DNA of 64,000 bases from Liolophura sinensis (GCF_032854445.1 NC_088306.1:28741764-28805763); one strand, 5' to 3'; positions 11,575 to 22,652 are shown, counted from the stretch's first letter. Notes: a model not told the origin generated them from the sequence alone. Program-made: numbers and translations.

Positions 11575-12784
11575 TCAGACAGGTACCAAGACCTCACCCT
11601 TGCCATTGGTATTGGCAGGCAAGTCTTCGGGTGCATCCATTTCCGAAAGAGATTCCTCCATATTGGATTCTCCACCAGCCCTAAACATATCAGATTGCTG
11701 AGAGCTTCCCTGAGGATCAAGGCAATCTGCTATATCTCTCGTGTCTAACTGTGACGTTGTAGACGGGTCATGGCTGAACGTGCTACCCCATAAGGACGGA
11801 CTCTCACCAAGTGCACCTTTGGAGGGCGTCACGCCACTGGATTGCGTATGCTTAACGCAGGATGGCGTAGTATTCGAAATTTCTGACGATCTAGGGGGTG
11901 AGGAGGAATTCGAGATTTGACTCATACCGACAACCCACTCCGGGCTATTTGACGTCTGAGATGCCTCGCAAAGGCTCTGGGGCCCACCTACTACTGGCGA
12001 TTCGCTTAACTTCCTGACCTTATTTGTAGCATCAATGCGCTTATTTCGAATCTTTTTGCTGGAGGACATGGAGTTAGTGACAACTTGCCACTGCAGCTTC
12101 CTCGTTGTCAGCAGCAGAGTTATCCAAAGTCCCTTTATTTTGTTGACTGGAAGGAACAGACTCGCCAGAAACCCCAATTTCCATATCATTCCCATGTCCC
12201 TCACTATAATTACCATCATCATCTCCTCGACCTTCATTCTCATCTTTATTGTCACCTTCAACTTCATAAACATTACTATCTTTATCATCATCATCATTAT
12301 CATTGCAATCGTTATCGTCATTATCGCCATTGTCATTTTCATCGCTCAGCGGGCAGTCCTTTTGAAAGTGGCCTGCTTGTTTACACTTGAGGCATTTATC
12401 CTTTAAAGGACAGTCGGCCTTGAAATGTTCTGCGCTATCACAGATGTGACAGGCACGGACCTGACCTCTGTACCACAAAGGAATTCTAAAATTCCCAACC
12501 GAAATTGACTGTGGAATGATCTCCGTCACACCACTCATGTAAATACGGCGTATACCATTCTCAAGTAACCTATCAAAAAGGTAATGTTCCCGGCTGACGT
12601 GATGGACCGTGCCATACCGGGACATCAAACCTCGAATAGTGTCATCGGGCACCTCGATCGGACATCGAGATCTAACCAGGAGCCTTTGCTCCTCCACATC
12701 ATATATTGGACAATCTACCCCGTTAAATGAGAAGCCGCTAGCCAACAGCTGTTCCTTCACAGTTTGCGTAGCCACTGTAACATT
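11575..12784 (-). pseudogene. LINE ORF1 (gag-like, CCHC zinc knuckles), broken
   Basis: The open part from 12,784 to 12,074 contains two zinc knuckles, CHICDSAEHFKADC and CLKCKQAGHFQKDC, followed by an Asp/Asn-rich stretch made by a degenerate GAY/AAY repeat. The Ser-rich C-terminal part continues in another frame from about 12,100 to 11,575, so a frameshift lies near 12,090. No ATG opens the frame: an in-frame TGA lies at 12,787-12,785. The related fragment at 18,268-18,752 has TGG (Trp) at that position and stays open further upstream, so the original start lay upstream and this copy has lost it. ORF1 proteins of this type bind the element RNA as a chaperone. Confidence 0.88.
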
Positions 12785-12923
12785 TCAGACATCTCTAGAG
12801 ATATTGATTAGTCCCTTTAGGACATTAGGCCCACTCCCCACTAACTCCTTTAGTCGATTGTATACTTCAACCGGTTGTACACCTCCCTATATTACAAGCT
12901 TAAGGCTTAAGGGTCTATTTACT

Positions 12924-12955
12924 CGCCCTGGCCCACAATGTTGTGGGCCAGGGCG
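12924..12955. other. 32-bp near-perfect palindrome in the LINE leader
   Basis: Fifteen-base arms CGCCCTGGCCCACAA and TTGTGGGCCAGGGCG flank TG. In RNA this would make a very stable hairpin just upstream of ORF1. The fragment at 18,268-18,752 has an imperfect version near 18,554-18,586, so the structure is not unique to this copy. Confidence 0.85.
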
Positions 12956-13158
12956 AAAACTACTACCCTAAAGAGATGACCACAACTATGCGTTTGGAAC
13001 AGTGTGGATGCCGAGTGCAAAATAGATACGATATTACAAAGCGGAAATGTACTAAACTATGTACAGGCTATTTAAAGAGAGGCTAGTGAATACGTCCTGC
13101 CTCTAAGAGCGACAGAACGTAATGTCACACCACTTTCAGACTGGGTGACCACTAAACC

Positions 13159-13171
13159 TCCTCCACTATGA
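13159..13171. repeat. Right target-site duplication of the LINE
   Basis: Exact repeat of TCCTCCACTATGA at 7,477-7,489. The spacer sequence resumes directly after it with TGTCATCTGG. Confidence 0.9.
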
Positions 13172-13470
13172 TGTCATCTGGAACATTATTTCTGTCATGT
13201 CTTATCTGTGTTCAATTTCATGATAACCAGAGAGAAAATTGCAGCAAGGCTCAGGAATCAATCTTGACAGGTTTACAGTTTATTAGATTTCCTGTTAAAA
13301 CTAGCTAAAAAGATCAGCAAAGAGTTTTTGAGGAGTGAAGTGCAAATCAGAGTTCTTTTCACAGTATTCTGTAGGATTGTTTTTTGACATTTAAAATTTG
13401 TCTGATAAATATTTGACGCGTAGAAGCGGTTTTTTACCCCAGGGAAACATGTTAACTGCTACGGCTGTAT
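13172..13470. other. Higher-order repeat spacer 2, right part
   Basis: Continuation of spacer 2 after the LINE, matching 3,722-4,019 base for base over most of its length. It leads into array block 3. Confidence 0.85.
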
Positions 13471-14534
13471 TTACAACTATTTACCTAGAATCTCTTTTAA
13501 TATTTACCTACAATCTCTTCTACTATTTACCTACAATCCTTTCTGCTATTTACCTGGAATCTTTTTTAATATTTACCAACAATCTGTTCTGCTATTTACC
13601 TGCAATCTCTTCTAATATTTACCTATATTTTCTTCTACTATTTACCTATTTTACTAAATACCTACAATCTGTTCTACTATTTACCCACACACTGTTGTAC
13701 TATTCACCAACGATCTGTTCCACTATATACCTACAATGTCGTCTACTGTTTATATGCAATCCGTTTTACTATTTACCCCTAATCTATTCCACTATTTACC
13801 CAGACTCTGTTCTACTATTTACCTACAATCAGTTTTGCCATTTACCTACAATCTCTGCTACTATTTACCCACAGTTTGTTTTAAATATTTACTCTAAACC
13901 TGTCCTACTATTTATTTACAATATCTTCTACTATTTCACTAATTCTCTTCTACTATTTACGTACAATCTGTTTAACTATTTAACTAAGATCTCTTGTACT
14001 ATTTACTTGTCATCTCTTGTACTAATTGCCTGCAATGTGTTCTACTATTAACCTACAATCTATTCTACTAGGTACCTTTAATTTCTTCTACTATTTACCT
14101 GCAATCTGTTCTACTATTTACCTACAATCTCTCCTCTACTATTTATCTACAATGTGTTCTACTTTTTACCTACAATCTGTGCTGCTATTTACCTGCAATC
14201 TGTTCGGGTGATTGCCTACATTGTCTTCTACTATTTACGTACAGTTTGCTTTAGTATTTACCCAAAATCTGTTCTGCTAAATACCTACGATATCTTCCAC
14301 TATTTCCCTACAATCTCTTCTACTTTTTACCTACAATCCGTAATGCCTTGTACAATTTACCTGTGATCTCTTGTACTAATTCCCTAGAATCTGTTTTGAC
14401 TTTTACCTACGAGGTGTTCTGCAATTTACCTACAATATCTTTATTTATTTACCTGCAATCTCGTCTCTCATTTGTCTACAACCATTCTACTATTTACCCA
14501 CAATCTCTTCTATTACATACCTACATTCTGTTCT
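13471..14534 (+). repeat. 23-bp minisatellite, array block 3a
   Basis: Third block of the 23-bp array. After subtracting the LINE and its duplicated target, its offset from block 2 is about 3,764 bp, the same unit length as between blocks 1 and 2. Confidence 0.95.
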
Positions 14535-14748
14535 GGGGGCCTCCGTGGCTCAGTTGTTTAGCGCGCTAGCGCAGCGTAATGACTCAGGAGTCTCTCACCA
14601 ATGCGGTCGCTGTGAGTTCAAGTTCAGCTCATGCTGGCTTCTTCTCCGGCCGTACGTGGGAAGGTTTGCCAGAAACCTGCAGATGGTCGTGGGTTTCCCC
14701 CGGAGTAGTACAACTTAGAGCACCAATATAAAAAACAAAAAAAAAACC
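14535..14748 (+). mobile_element. tRNA-derived SINE (family 1), copy in array block 3
   Basis: Third duplicate of the same SINE insertion, with head GGGGGCCTCCGTGGCTCAGT, B-box region GTGAGTTCAAGTTCAG and A-rich tail. It shares the internal deletion with the copies at 1,329 and 5,090. Confidence 0.85.
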
Positions 14749-15680
14749 AATCAGTTCTGATCTTTTTCTAAAATCGGTTTACCATTTACCTACATTCCGC
14801 TCTACTATTTACCTACAATCTGTTCTACTATTTACCTACAATCTCTTTTTTATTTACCTACTATGTGTTATGCTCTTTGTCTCCAATCTGTTCTACAATT
14901 TACCCACAATTTGTTCTTCTCCTGACTTACAATCTGTTCTGCTATTTACCTACTCTCTGCTTTACTGTTTACCTACAATCTTTTCTAATATTTACTTACA
15001 ATCTGTTTTTCTATTTACCTAAAATCTCTTCTGCTATTTACCTACAATCTCTTTTATTGTTGACCCACAATCTATTCCACGATTTATCCACAATCTGCTC
15101 TATTACTTATCTACAATCTCTTCTGCTATTTTCCTACAAACTGTTCTACTTATTATCCACAATCTATTCTGCTATTTACTTACAATCTGTTCTGCTATTT
15201 ACCTACAATATTTTCCTACTATTTACTTCGTATCTGTTCTGCTATTTATCTGCAATCTGTTCTAAAATTTCCCCACAATCTCTTCTGCTCTTCACCTACA
15301 ATCTGTTCTACTAATTACCTACAATTTCTTCTCCTAATTACCTAAAATCTCTTCTATTTTTTACCCACAGTGTGTTCTACTATTTACATACAAGCTGTTC
15401 TACTAATCACCTACGATCTCTTCTACCATTTACCCACAATCTGTTCTACTATTTACCCACATTCTATCCTACCCTTTGCCTACGATCTGTTAGCCTATTT
15501 ACCCACCTTTTGTTTTACTATTTACCCAAAATCTGTTTTACTATTTACCAAAATCTGTTCTACTATTTACCAACACTGTCTTCGGCTATATAACTATAAT
15601 CTGTTCTACTATTTAAACACAAGCTGTTCTACGATTTACCTACAATCTGTTTTATTTTTTTACCTGTAATCTTTTCTACT
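14749..15680 (+). repeat. 23-bp minisatellite, array block 3b
   Basis: Continuation of block 3. It is shorter than blocks 1b and 2b by roughly 450 bp because an internal group of units is absent. Confidence 0.93.
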
Positions 15681-16775
15681 AATTGAACGCAGCGTAAAGG
15701 GCACAGTTTTGACAGTGCTCTAGCTATGACCTTGTTACATACAGACTTCTTACAAAATTGATTGAAAGTTAAGGCGAAATCGAAGTATATAGGTAAAAGG
15801 AGTAAAACATAAACGACAAAACGTACCCAAACAGCATCATTAAACCTTGGTAGAACAGCTAAAACTCTCAAAACTTAGAAAAGCTACTTACACAACATAC
15901 CCGTAAAGTGTCCAGAGTCGAGACGATTTTGTGACACGATACATCTGTCTAATTTGTGGACACAAAACTGCATGATAAAGTGCACTTAAGGTACTAAAAC
16001 ACTGACCACAAATGTAGCAGTGCAATGCGAGATAAATAATACGAGAGACAACACATGATTTTAAAAGTGATTATATATAAACATAATAAGGTAAGTAGGT
16101 TTTGACACCAGGAAAAAGTAGGTTTGCTCATAAAAACAGAGATGAGATATATCTGGGTGTTTTAAAATAGTGTTACTCCCAGTTCCAGTTATTGGTTTTA
16201 TGGTCAGGCCATTAAGCTTTACATTTTGCAATCTATTGATGTCAGAATGTCCATGCAATAATACAAAACTCAAAAGTTCTTGTAACTGTGTCATGGGGAC
16301 TAAAATACTTATTCACAGTTTTTTAACAGTAATCTTTATTGTCGTTATCAAAGTTTTACAAGAAAGCTGTAAATATCACGGACAAATAAACGGCACAGTT
16401 TTTATTTTCTTCCAGGCGGGTCACTTGCATTCTCCAAATTTCAGGAAGAGAAATCAGGTAAGTTTGGTGTCCTTTCCTCCACTATGATGTCATCTGGAAC
16501 ATTATTTCGGTCATGTCTTATCTGTGTTCATTTGCATGATGACCAGAGAGAAAATTGCAGCAAGGCTCAGGAATCAGTCTTGACAGGTTTACAGTTTATT
16601 AGATTTCTTTTTAAAACTAGCTAAAAAGGTCAGCAAAGGGTTTGTGAGGAGTGAAGTGCAAATCAGAGTTCTTTGCACAGTATTCTGTCGGATTGTTTTT
16701 TTGACATTTAAAATTTATCTGATAAATATTTGACGTGTAGAAGGCAAACTTGTTAACTGCTACTGCTGTATTTAC
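15681..16775. other. Higher-order repeat spacer 3
   Basis: Third copy of the spacer, more diverged from copies 1 and 2 than those are from each other in its first half. The ~56 bp directly before the cassette exon are identical to copy 1. The minus-strand frame that is open in copies 1 and 2 is shortened here. Confidence 0.85.
16416..16457 (+). CDS. 42-bp cassette exon candidate, copy 3 (diverged)
   Basis: Same acceptor and donor context as copies 1 and 2, same 42-bp length. The exon itself differs from copy 1 at 17 of 42 positions, while the 56 bp before it are identical and the 72 bp after it differ at one position. In phase 1 it reads GSLAFSKFQEEKS and stays open. The concentration of change in the exon, with length and splice sites kept, is what one would expect of a coding exon under diversifying change or replaced by conversion from another exon. 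Confidence 0.45.
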
Positions 16776-18267
16776 AACTATCGACCTACAATCTCTTTTA
16801 CCATTTACCTAGAATCTGTTCTATTATGTACCGACAATCTTTTGTACTTTTAACCTGCAATCTGTTCTATTATTTTACTACTTCCCTATAATATTCTTCT
16901 TCTATTATTTACCCACAATCTCTTCTGCTATTTATGTACAATCTCTTCTACTACTTACCTACAAACCCTGCTACTGTTTACCTACAATCTGTTTTACTAT
17001 TTTCCTACAATTTGTTCGGCTATTTGCCTACAATGTCTTCTGCTTTTTACGTACAGTTTGTTTCAGTATTTACCTAAAATCTGTTCTGTTATTTACATAC
17101 AATATCTTCTAATATTAGCCTACAATCTCTTCTACAAACTACCCACTAACTGTTCTAATATTTAATCACGATCTCTTCTAGTATCTACCCACAGTCTTTT
17201 CCACTATTTACTCACAATCTGTTCTACTATTTACCTACAATCTGTTCTACTATTTACCCACAATCTGTTTTACTATTTAACCACGGTTTGTTGTAGTATC
17301 TACCCACAATCTTTTCCACTATTTACCAACAATCTGTTTACCTACGATCACTTCAACTATTTACCTACGTTCTGTTCTTCTATTTACCTGCAATATCTTG
17401 TACAATTTACCTGTAATCTCTTCTACACTTTCCCCACAGTCTGTTCTCTTAGTTACCTACAATCTTTTCTTCTCTTTACCTACAATCTCTCATACATTTT
17501 ACCTACAATGTGTTCTACTATTTCCTTGAAATCGGTGTTGCCATTTGCCTACAATATATTCTGGTATTTCCTTGCAATCCCTTCTACTAATTTCCTACAA
17601 TGTATTCTACTATTTACCTGCAATGTGTTCTACTATTAACTTACAATTTCTTCTTCTCTATACCTACAATCTGTTCTATTATTTACCTACAATTAGTTCT
17701 ATTGTTTATCGACAATCTCGTATACTTTTTACCTACAATGTGTTCTACTGTTTACATACAATCTGTTCTACTATTCACTTATAATCTCTTCTACCATTTA
17801 CCCACAATCCCTTCTACAATTTACCCACATTCTATGCTACTTTTTGCCTACGATCTGTTTGCATTTTTACCCACATTCTGTTTTACGTTTTACCCACAAT
17901 CTGGTCTACTATTTACCTACACTCTCTTCGACTATTTACCTGTAATCTTTTCTACTCTTTACAGACAACTTGTTCTACCGTTTACCAAGGATCTGTTTAA
18001 ATATGTACTTAAAATCTCTTCTATTATTTACGTACGATCTGCTTTGCCATTTACCTACAATCTGTTGGGGTATTTGTCTGCAATGTCTTCTATTATTTAC
18101 GTACAGTTTGTTTGAGTATTTACCCATAATCTGTTCTACTATTTAAGAGCAATATTTTCTACTATTTTTCTGCAAACTTTTCTACAATTTTTTCTAGGAT
18201 TTACCTAGAATCTTTTCCACTATTTACTTACGATCTGTTCTATTTACCTACAATCTGTTATGGGAAA
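16776..18267 (+). repeat. 23-bp minisatellite, array block 4
   Basis: Fourth block of the array, more diverged in unit sequence and without a SINE. It ends at the junction with a LINE 5' fragment. Confidence 0.93.
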
Positions 18268-18752
18268 GTAACGTTAGTCCCTAGCTGGCCGTGGAACTAG
18301 CCTTTGTGCTCTTGGCTGAAAAGGGTTTTTGTCAACACTTGATCAGCTTTTGTTTAGTGGTCACCCAGTCTGAAGGTGGTGCGACATTACGTTCTGTCGC
18401 TCTTGGCGGCAGGACGTATTTACTAGCCTTTCTATAAATGGCCTGTACATAGTTTAGTGCATTTCCACTTTGTAATACCTTACCTATTTTGCACTCAGCA
18501 TCCACACTGTTCCAAACGCATAGTTGTGGTCCTCTCTTTAGGGTAGTAGTTCTTGTCCTGGCCCACAGTGTTTTGGACAGGGCGAGTAAAAATGCCCTTA
18601 AGCCTTAAGCTTCTAATACGGGGAGGTGTACAACTGGATGATGTAGACAAACGGCTAAAGGATTTAGTGGGAAGTGGACCTAATGTCTTAAAGAGACTAA
18701 TCAATGTCTCTAGGGATGTCTGGAATGTTACAGAGGCTACGCAAACTAGCTC
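18268..18752 (+). mobile_element. 5' fragment of the same LINE family (plus strand)
   Basis: From about 18,355 on it matches the leader and start of ORF1 of the 7,490-13,158 element in opposite orientation, including CCACACTGTTCCAAACGC. About 90 bp at its left probably represent leader that the longer copy lacks. Its ORF1 start region is open: an ATG at 18,592 leads into an uninterrupted frame to the junction. The fragment stops at TACGCAAACTAG, then spacer DNA resumes in mid-spacer. Keeping only the 5' end is unusual for LINEs, which normally lose it, so a later deletion removed the rest of the LINE together with the start of spacer 4 and its cassette exon. Confidence 0.85.
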
Positions 18753-18935
18753 TTTTTAAAACTAGCTAAAAAGATAAGCAAAGAGTTTTTGAGGAGTGAA
18801 GTGCAAATCTGAGTTTTTTTCACAGTATTCTGTAGGATTGGTTTTTGAAATTAAAAAAAAAATATCTGATAAATATATGTCGTGTGGAAGCAGTTTTTTT
18901 TTTTCCAAGGCAAACATGTTAACTGCTATGTCTGT
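18753..18935. other. Higher-order repeat spacer 4, remnant
   Basis: Only the last ~180 bp of the spacer remain (AAAACTAGCTAAAAAG onward). The exon-bearing part was deleted together with the 3' part of the LINE fragment. Confidence 0.8.
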
Positions 18936-21315
18936 ATTTACAATCTGTTCCAGCATTTACCTACAATCTGTTCTGCTATTTGCCTACAATCTCCTCTACT
19001 ATTTACCCCAAATCTGTTCTGCTATTTACCTACAAATTGTTCATAATCTGTTCTACTCTTTACCTACAGTCTGTTTTACTATTTACCTACAATCTCTTCT
19101 ATTATTTACCCACAATCTGCTCTACTATTTACCCACAATCGCTTCTACTTTTTACTTACGATCTCTTCTACTACTTACTTACAATCTCTTCTGCTATTTA
19201 TGTACCATCTGTTCTTACTTACAATCTCTTCTGCTATTTACCTTCAATTTTTTCTACTATTCCCCTACAATTTTTTTTAATATTTGCCTATAAGCTGTTT
19301 TACAATTTACTTACAATCTCTTGTACTACTTTCCCGTATTCCCTTATACCATTTACCCACAATGTCTTGCACTATTTACCAAAAATCTGTTTTGCTATTT
19401 ACCTACAATCTCTTGCACTATTTACCAAAAATCTGTTTTGCTATTTATCTACAATCTCTTGCACTATTTACCAAACATCTGTTTTGCTTTTTACCTACAA
19501 TCTCTTGCACTATTTACCAAAAATCTGTTTTGCTATTTACCTATAATCTCTTGTTATATTTACCTTGAAACTCTTCTACGATTTACTTACAAACCCTTCT
19601 ACTAATTATCTGCATTTTTTTCTACGGTTTACCTGCAATCTGTTCTACTATTTACATACCATCTCTTCTACCATTTACTTACCAACTCTATTACTAATTA
19701 CCAACAATTTTCTCTACGATAGACCTGCAATCTCGTCTACCATTTCCTTACAATTGGTTCTACTATTTACTTGAAATTTTTTTTACTAGTTACCTACAAT
19801 CTCTTCTACTTTTGACCCACAATCTTTTCTACTATTTTACTACTTCCCAACAATCTCTTCTGTTAATTACCCACAATCTCTTCTGCTATTTGTGTGCAAG
19901 CTGTTCTACCACTTACCTACAATCACCTGAGCTATTTACCTACAATTTCTTCTACTATTTGCCTACAATCTGTTCTACTATTTTATTACTTCCCTATAAT
20001 CTCCCTATAATATTTACCAGCTATCTGTTCTACAATTGTCGAATAATCTGTTCCACTATTTACCTACAATCTTTTCTACTATTTCCACACTATCTGCTTT
20101 ACTATTTCCCTATAATCTTATCTATTTTTTTATCTAGAATCTATTCTACCATTTACCTTCAAACTCTTCTGCTGTTTGTCTACAATCTGTTGTACTATTT
20201 CCCTATAATCCCTTCTATTATTTACCCACAGTCTGTTCTACTATTTACTTACATGCTGTTCTACTATATAATTACAATCTCTTCTACTGTTTTCCCTTTA
20301 CCCTTTACAATTTAGCTACAAACCCTTCTACATTTTACCTAAGATCTCTTCTACTATTTAGCTACAATCCGTTTTGCTTTCTACATACAATCTTCTTTAC
20401 TTTTTACTTACAACCTGTTCTACTTTTTAACCACAATCTGTGCCTCTATTTATCTACAATCTGTTATACTATTTGCCTACAATCAGTTCTATTATTTACC
20501 CATAAAGTGTTCTATTTTTTACCTACACTCTGTTCTACTATTTGCCTACAATCTGTTGCACTATTTACATACAAACTATTCCACTATTTACCCACAATCT
20601 TTTCTGCTATTTACGTATAATCTCTTGTAGTATTTACCTACAATCTCTCCTATTACTTACCTACAAGCTCTTCTATTATTTTCATACAATCTGCTCTAGT
20701 ATCTACCCACAATATGTTCTATTATATACCCACAATATGTTCTATTATATACCCATAATCTATTCTACCATTTACCTGCAATCTGTTCTACAATTTACCA
20801 ACAATCTGTTTAACTATTTCCGTATATTTTCTTCTGTCATTTAATTAGAACGTGTTCTGCTGTTAATGTGCAATCTGTTCCACTGTTAACCCACAATCTG
20901 CTTTGCTATTGACCTACAGTTTGTTCTACTGTATACCAACAATCTCTTCTACTTTTTACCCACAAACTGTTCCACTATTTACCCATGATCGGTTCCACTA
21001 TTTAGCTACAATCTACTCTACGTTTTACCTAGGATTTGTTTTGCTGTTCTATTTTTCCCCGTAATCTCTTCTTTTTTTTACCTACAATCTGTTCTACTAT
21101 TTACCTACAATCTCTTCTATTATTTACCCAAAATCTATTCTACTATATACCCATGATCTGTTCCACTATTTAGCTACGATCTGTTTTACTCTTTACCTAC
21201 AATCTCTCCTATTTTAACGTATAATCTATTACCCACAGTCTCTTGTGCTATTTACCCACAATCTGTTCTACTATTTACCCACAATCTGTTCTGCTATTAC
21301 CTAAAATCTCTTCAA
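18936..21315 (+). repeat. 23-bp minisatellite, array block 5
   Basis: Last and most heterogeneous block. It includes a sub-array around 19,350-19,560 where a Lys-codon variant (TTACCAAAAATCTG) has been amplified as a unit of two or three monomers. It ends near 21,315. Confidence 0.92.
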
Positions 21316-22304
21316 ACCTTGACATGACAGGAGTTAAGAATTATCCGGGATCCGAACTAGCAGTTACGTTTCATTTGTTTCCTTTCTTTGCCTTCGCTAT
21401 AGTGTCGTCACCGACATTACTCCAGTCATGTAAAACGGTTTTCAATTGTATCAAGACCAGAAAGAAAGAAGGGCTTTAAGCGTCTGTAATGGAAGACAGT
21501 CATACTCAGGCACCGCTGTAATGTTTCTCTGTTAAATATTAGTTGAAAAATGAGATGATTTATTTATTTATTTTTTTTTGAGATTAATTTTTTATTCTCT
21601 TTTACCAGAACGTGGTAGCCAGACACGTTAAGAGTGATCTTAGATCCAAATTATGAAGGTTCTTCTAATTTGTTTCCCTTCTGTGCCCCAGCAAATTGTC
21701 CTTTCGAACATTACTTAGATCAAGTCAGAACTGCGCTTGATTCTATCTGAAGAAAAGGGAAAAGGGAAAATGCTGCAATCCCCCAGCATTGTTCTGTAAC
21801 GAACGGTTCGCACCTACACGGGTATTGCTGCATTTTTATATGTAGGAATGTTGACCTACTGTGGATTGCTTCGCCGTCATATATCAGGTGAAAGGAAGGA
21901 CACCAACTGCGGCAAACAGCACAAGCACGAGACAAAAACATCAGAAATATAGTGGGGAAACAAGTATTTCTTTGTTTGTACGCAGGTGCAACATGTTTGC
22001 TTTTCAAGGTTAATTCTTTTTTTTTTTTGTTTATTTACTTTATCAAGGCGCTTTATATGTAATGCTTGTGATTACAATGTTAGACCAGCCTTTGTATTAT
22101 TGTTTTGTTAGATATTTTCTTACTCAAAAGCGTGTGCTTTTTTTCTTTTGTCATGTTTGTTGTAGAGTAACTATATTACATTTTTGTAGTAGTCATAGGC
22201 CATTCCCACTGCTATATATGAATTTATAGATTAAACTTTGCAAAGAGAAACAAACAAACAAGCCGTCAAACTAAAGGGTTGTGTCATAGATTTTATCGAT
22301 AGAT
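21316..22304. other. Two diverged spacer-like copies without clear genes
   Basis: Segments near 21,375-21,470 and 21,670-21,745 resemble, at lower identity, the spacer sequence that follows the cassette exons (CCTTTC, then ATTACT, then CCAGTCATG-like order). A good acceptor, TTTATTCTCTTTTACCAG, ends at about 21,608. The segment after it hits a stop codon within 8 codons in phase 1, so it may be a decayed cassette or an alternative end exon. The rest shows nothing recognisable. Confidence 0.5.
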
Positions 22305-22318
22305 TCTCTGTTTTGTAG

Positions 22319-22398
22319 ATGAACGATCGACCACGAGTGAGTCTGAAACATCCTCGTCACCCACAGAAAGGACTAACCCCAACACGTTGGGTTTTTAG
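22319..22398 (+). CDS. Ser/Thr-rich terminal exon candidate
   Basis: A clean acceptor (GATTCTCTGTTTTGTAG) ends at 22,318. In phase 1 the following sequence is open for 25 codons and ends in TAG (22,396-22,398). It reads a Ser/Thr/Glu-rich stretch including TTSESETSSSPTERT, the kind of sequence seen in O-glycosylated or linker regions of secreted or surface proteins. The phase equals that of the upstream 42-bp cassettes, so all of them could be spliced in one frame. AATAAA motifs follow about 245 bp later. I recognise no family, and the link to the cassettes is inference. Confidence 0.35.
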
Positions 22399-22642
22399 AG
22401 GTAACGGTCAATTGCTTGAACTTTCAATGTATCCTTTTTTGTCAGTTTCACAAAATTTTAGATAAAAAAGCAAGAAGATTGCAATGATTCCATTAACCCT
22501 AAAGAGCTTGTAGGTATTGATTTTTCTTGTGAAAATATATCTCCCTTTGAGATATGCAGTGCAAAAGACATACATGTGTACTGGGGACAATCGCTTGCTC
22601 GCTTGCTTTGACTACATATATACTCCGTTATGTACCAAAAGA

Positions 22643-22652
22643 AATAAATAAA
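22643..22652 (+). promoter_or_regulatory. Overlapping AATAAA polyadenylation signals
   Basis: AAATAAATAAAG holds two overlapping AATAAA hexamers about 245 bp after the stop codon of the candidate terminal exon at 22,319. The motif is common by chance in AT-rich DNA, so this is only supportive. Confidence 0.3.

Larger units (their letters stand above)
7490..13158 (-). mobile_element. Near full-length non-LTR retrotransposon, I/Nimb-like (EN-RT-RNase H)
   Basis: A 5.67-kb element on the minus strand, flanked by an exact 13-bp target-site duplication as expected for target-primed reverse transcription. In order from its 5' end it has a leader, ORF1 with CCHC knuckles, and ORF2 with AP-type endonuclease, reverse transcriptase and C-terminal RNase H. 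The 3' end is a short CACT/GAGT repeat rather than poly(A), as is common in I/Nimb-type elements. Compared with the 5' fragment at 18,268 it lacks about 90 bp of leader. It carries several stop codons, a frameshift and a palindromic insertion, so it is dead. Clade assignment rests on domain order and motif look only. Confidence 0.93.

Noticed and set aside
12035-12406. Plus-strand hydrophobic Ile-rich frame
   Set aside because: It is the antisense of the Asp/Asn-rich degenerate stretch of LINE ORF1.
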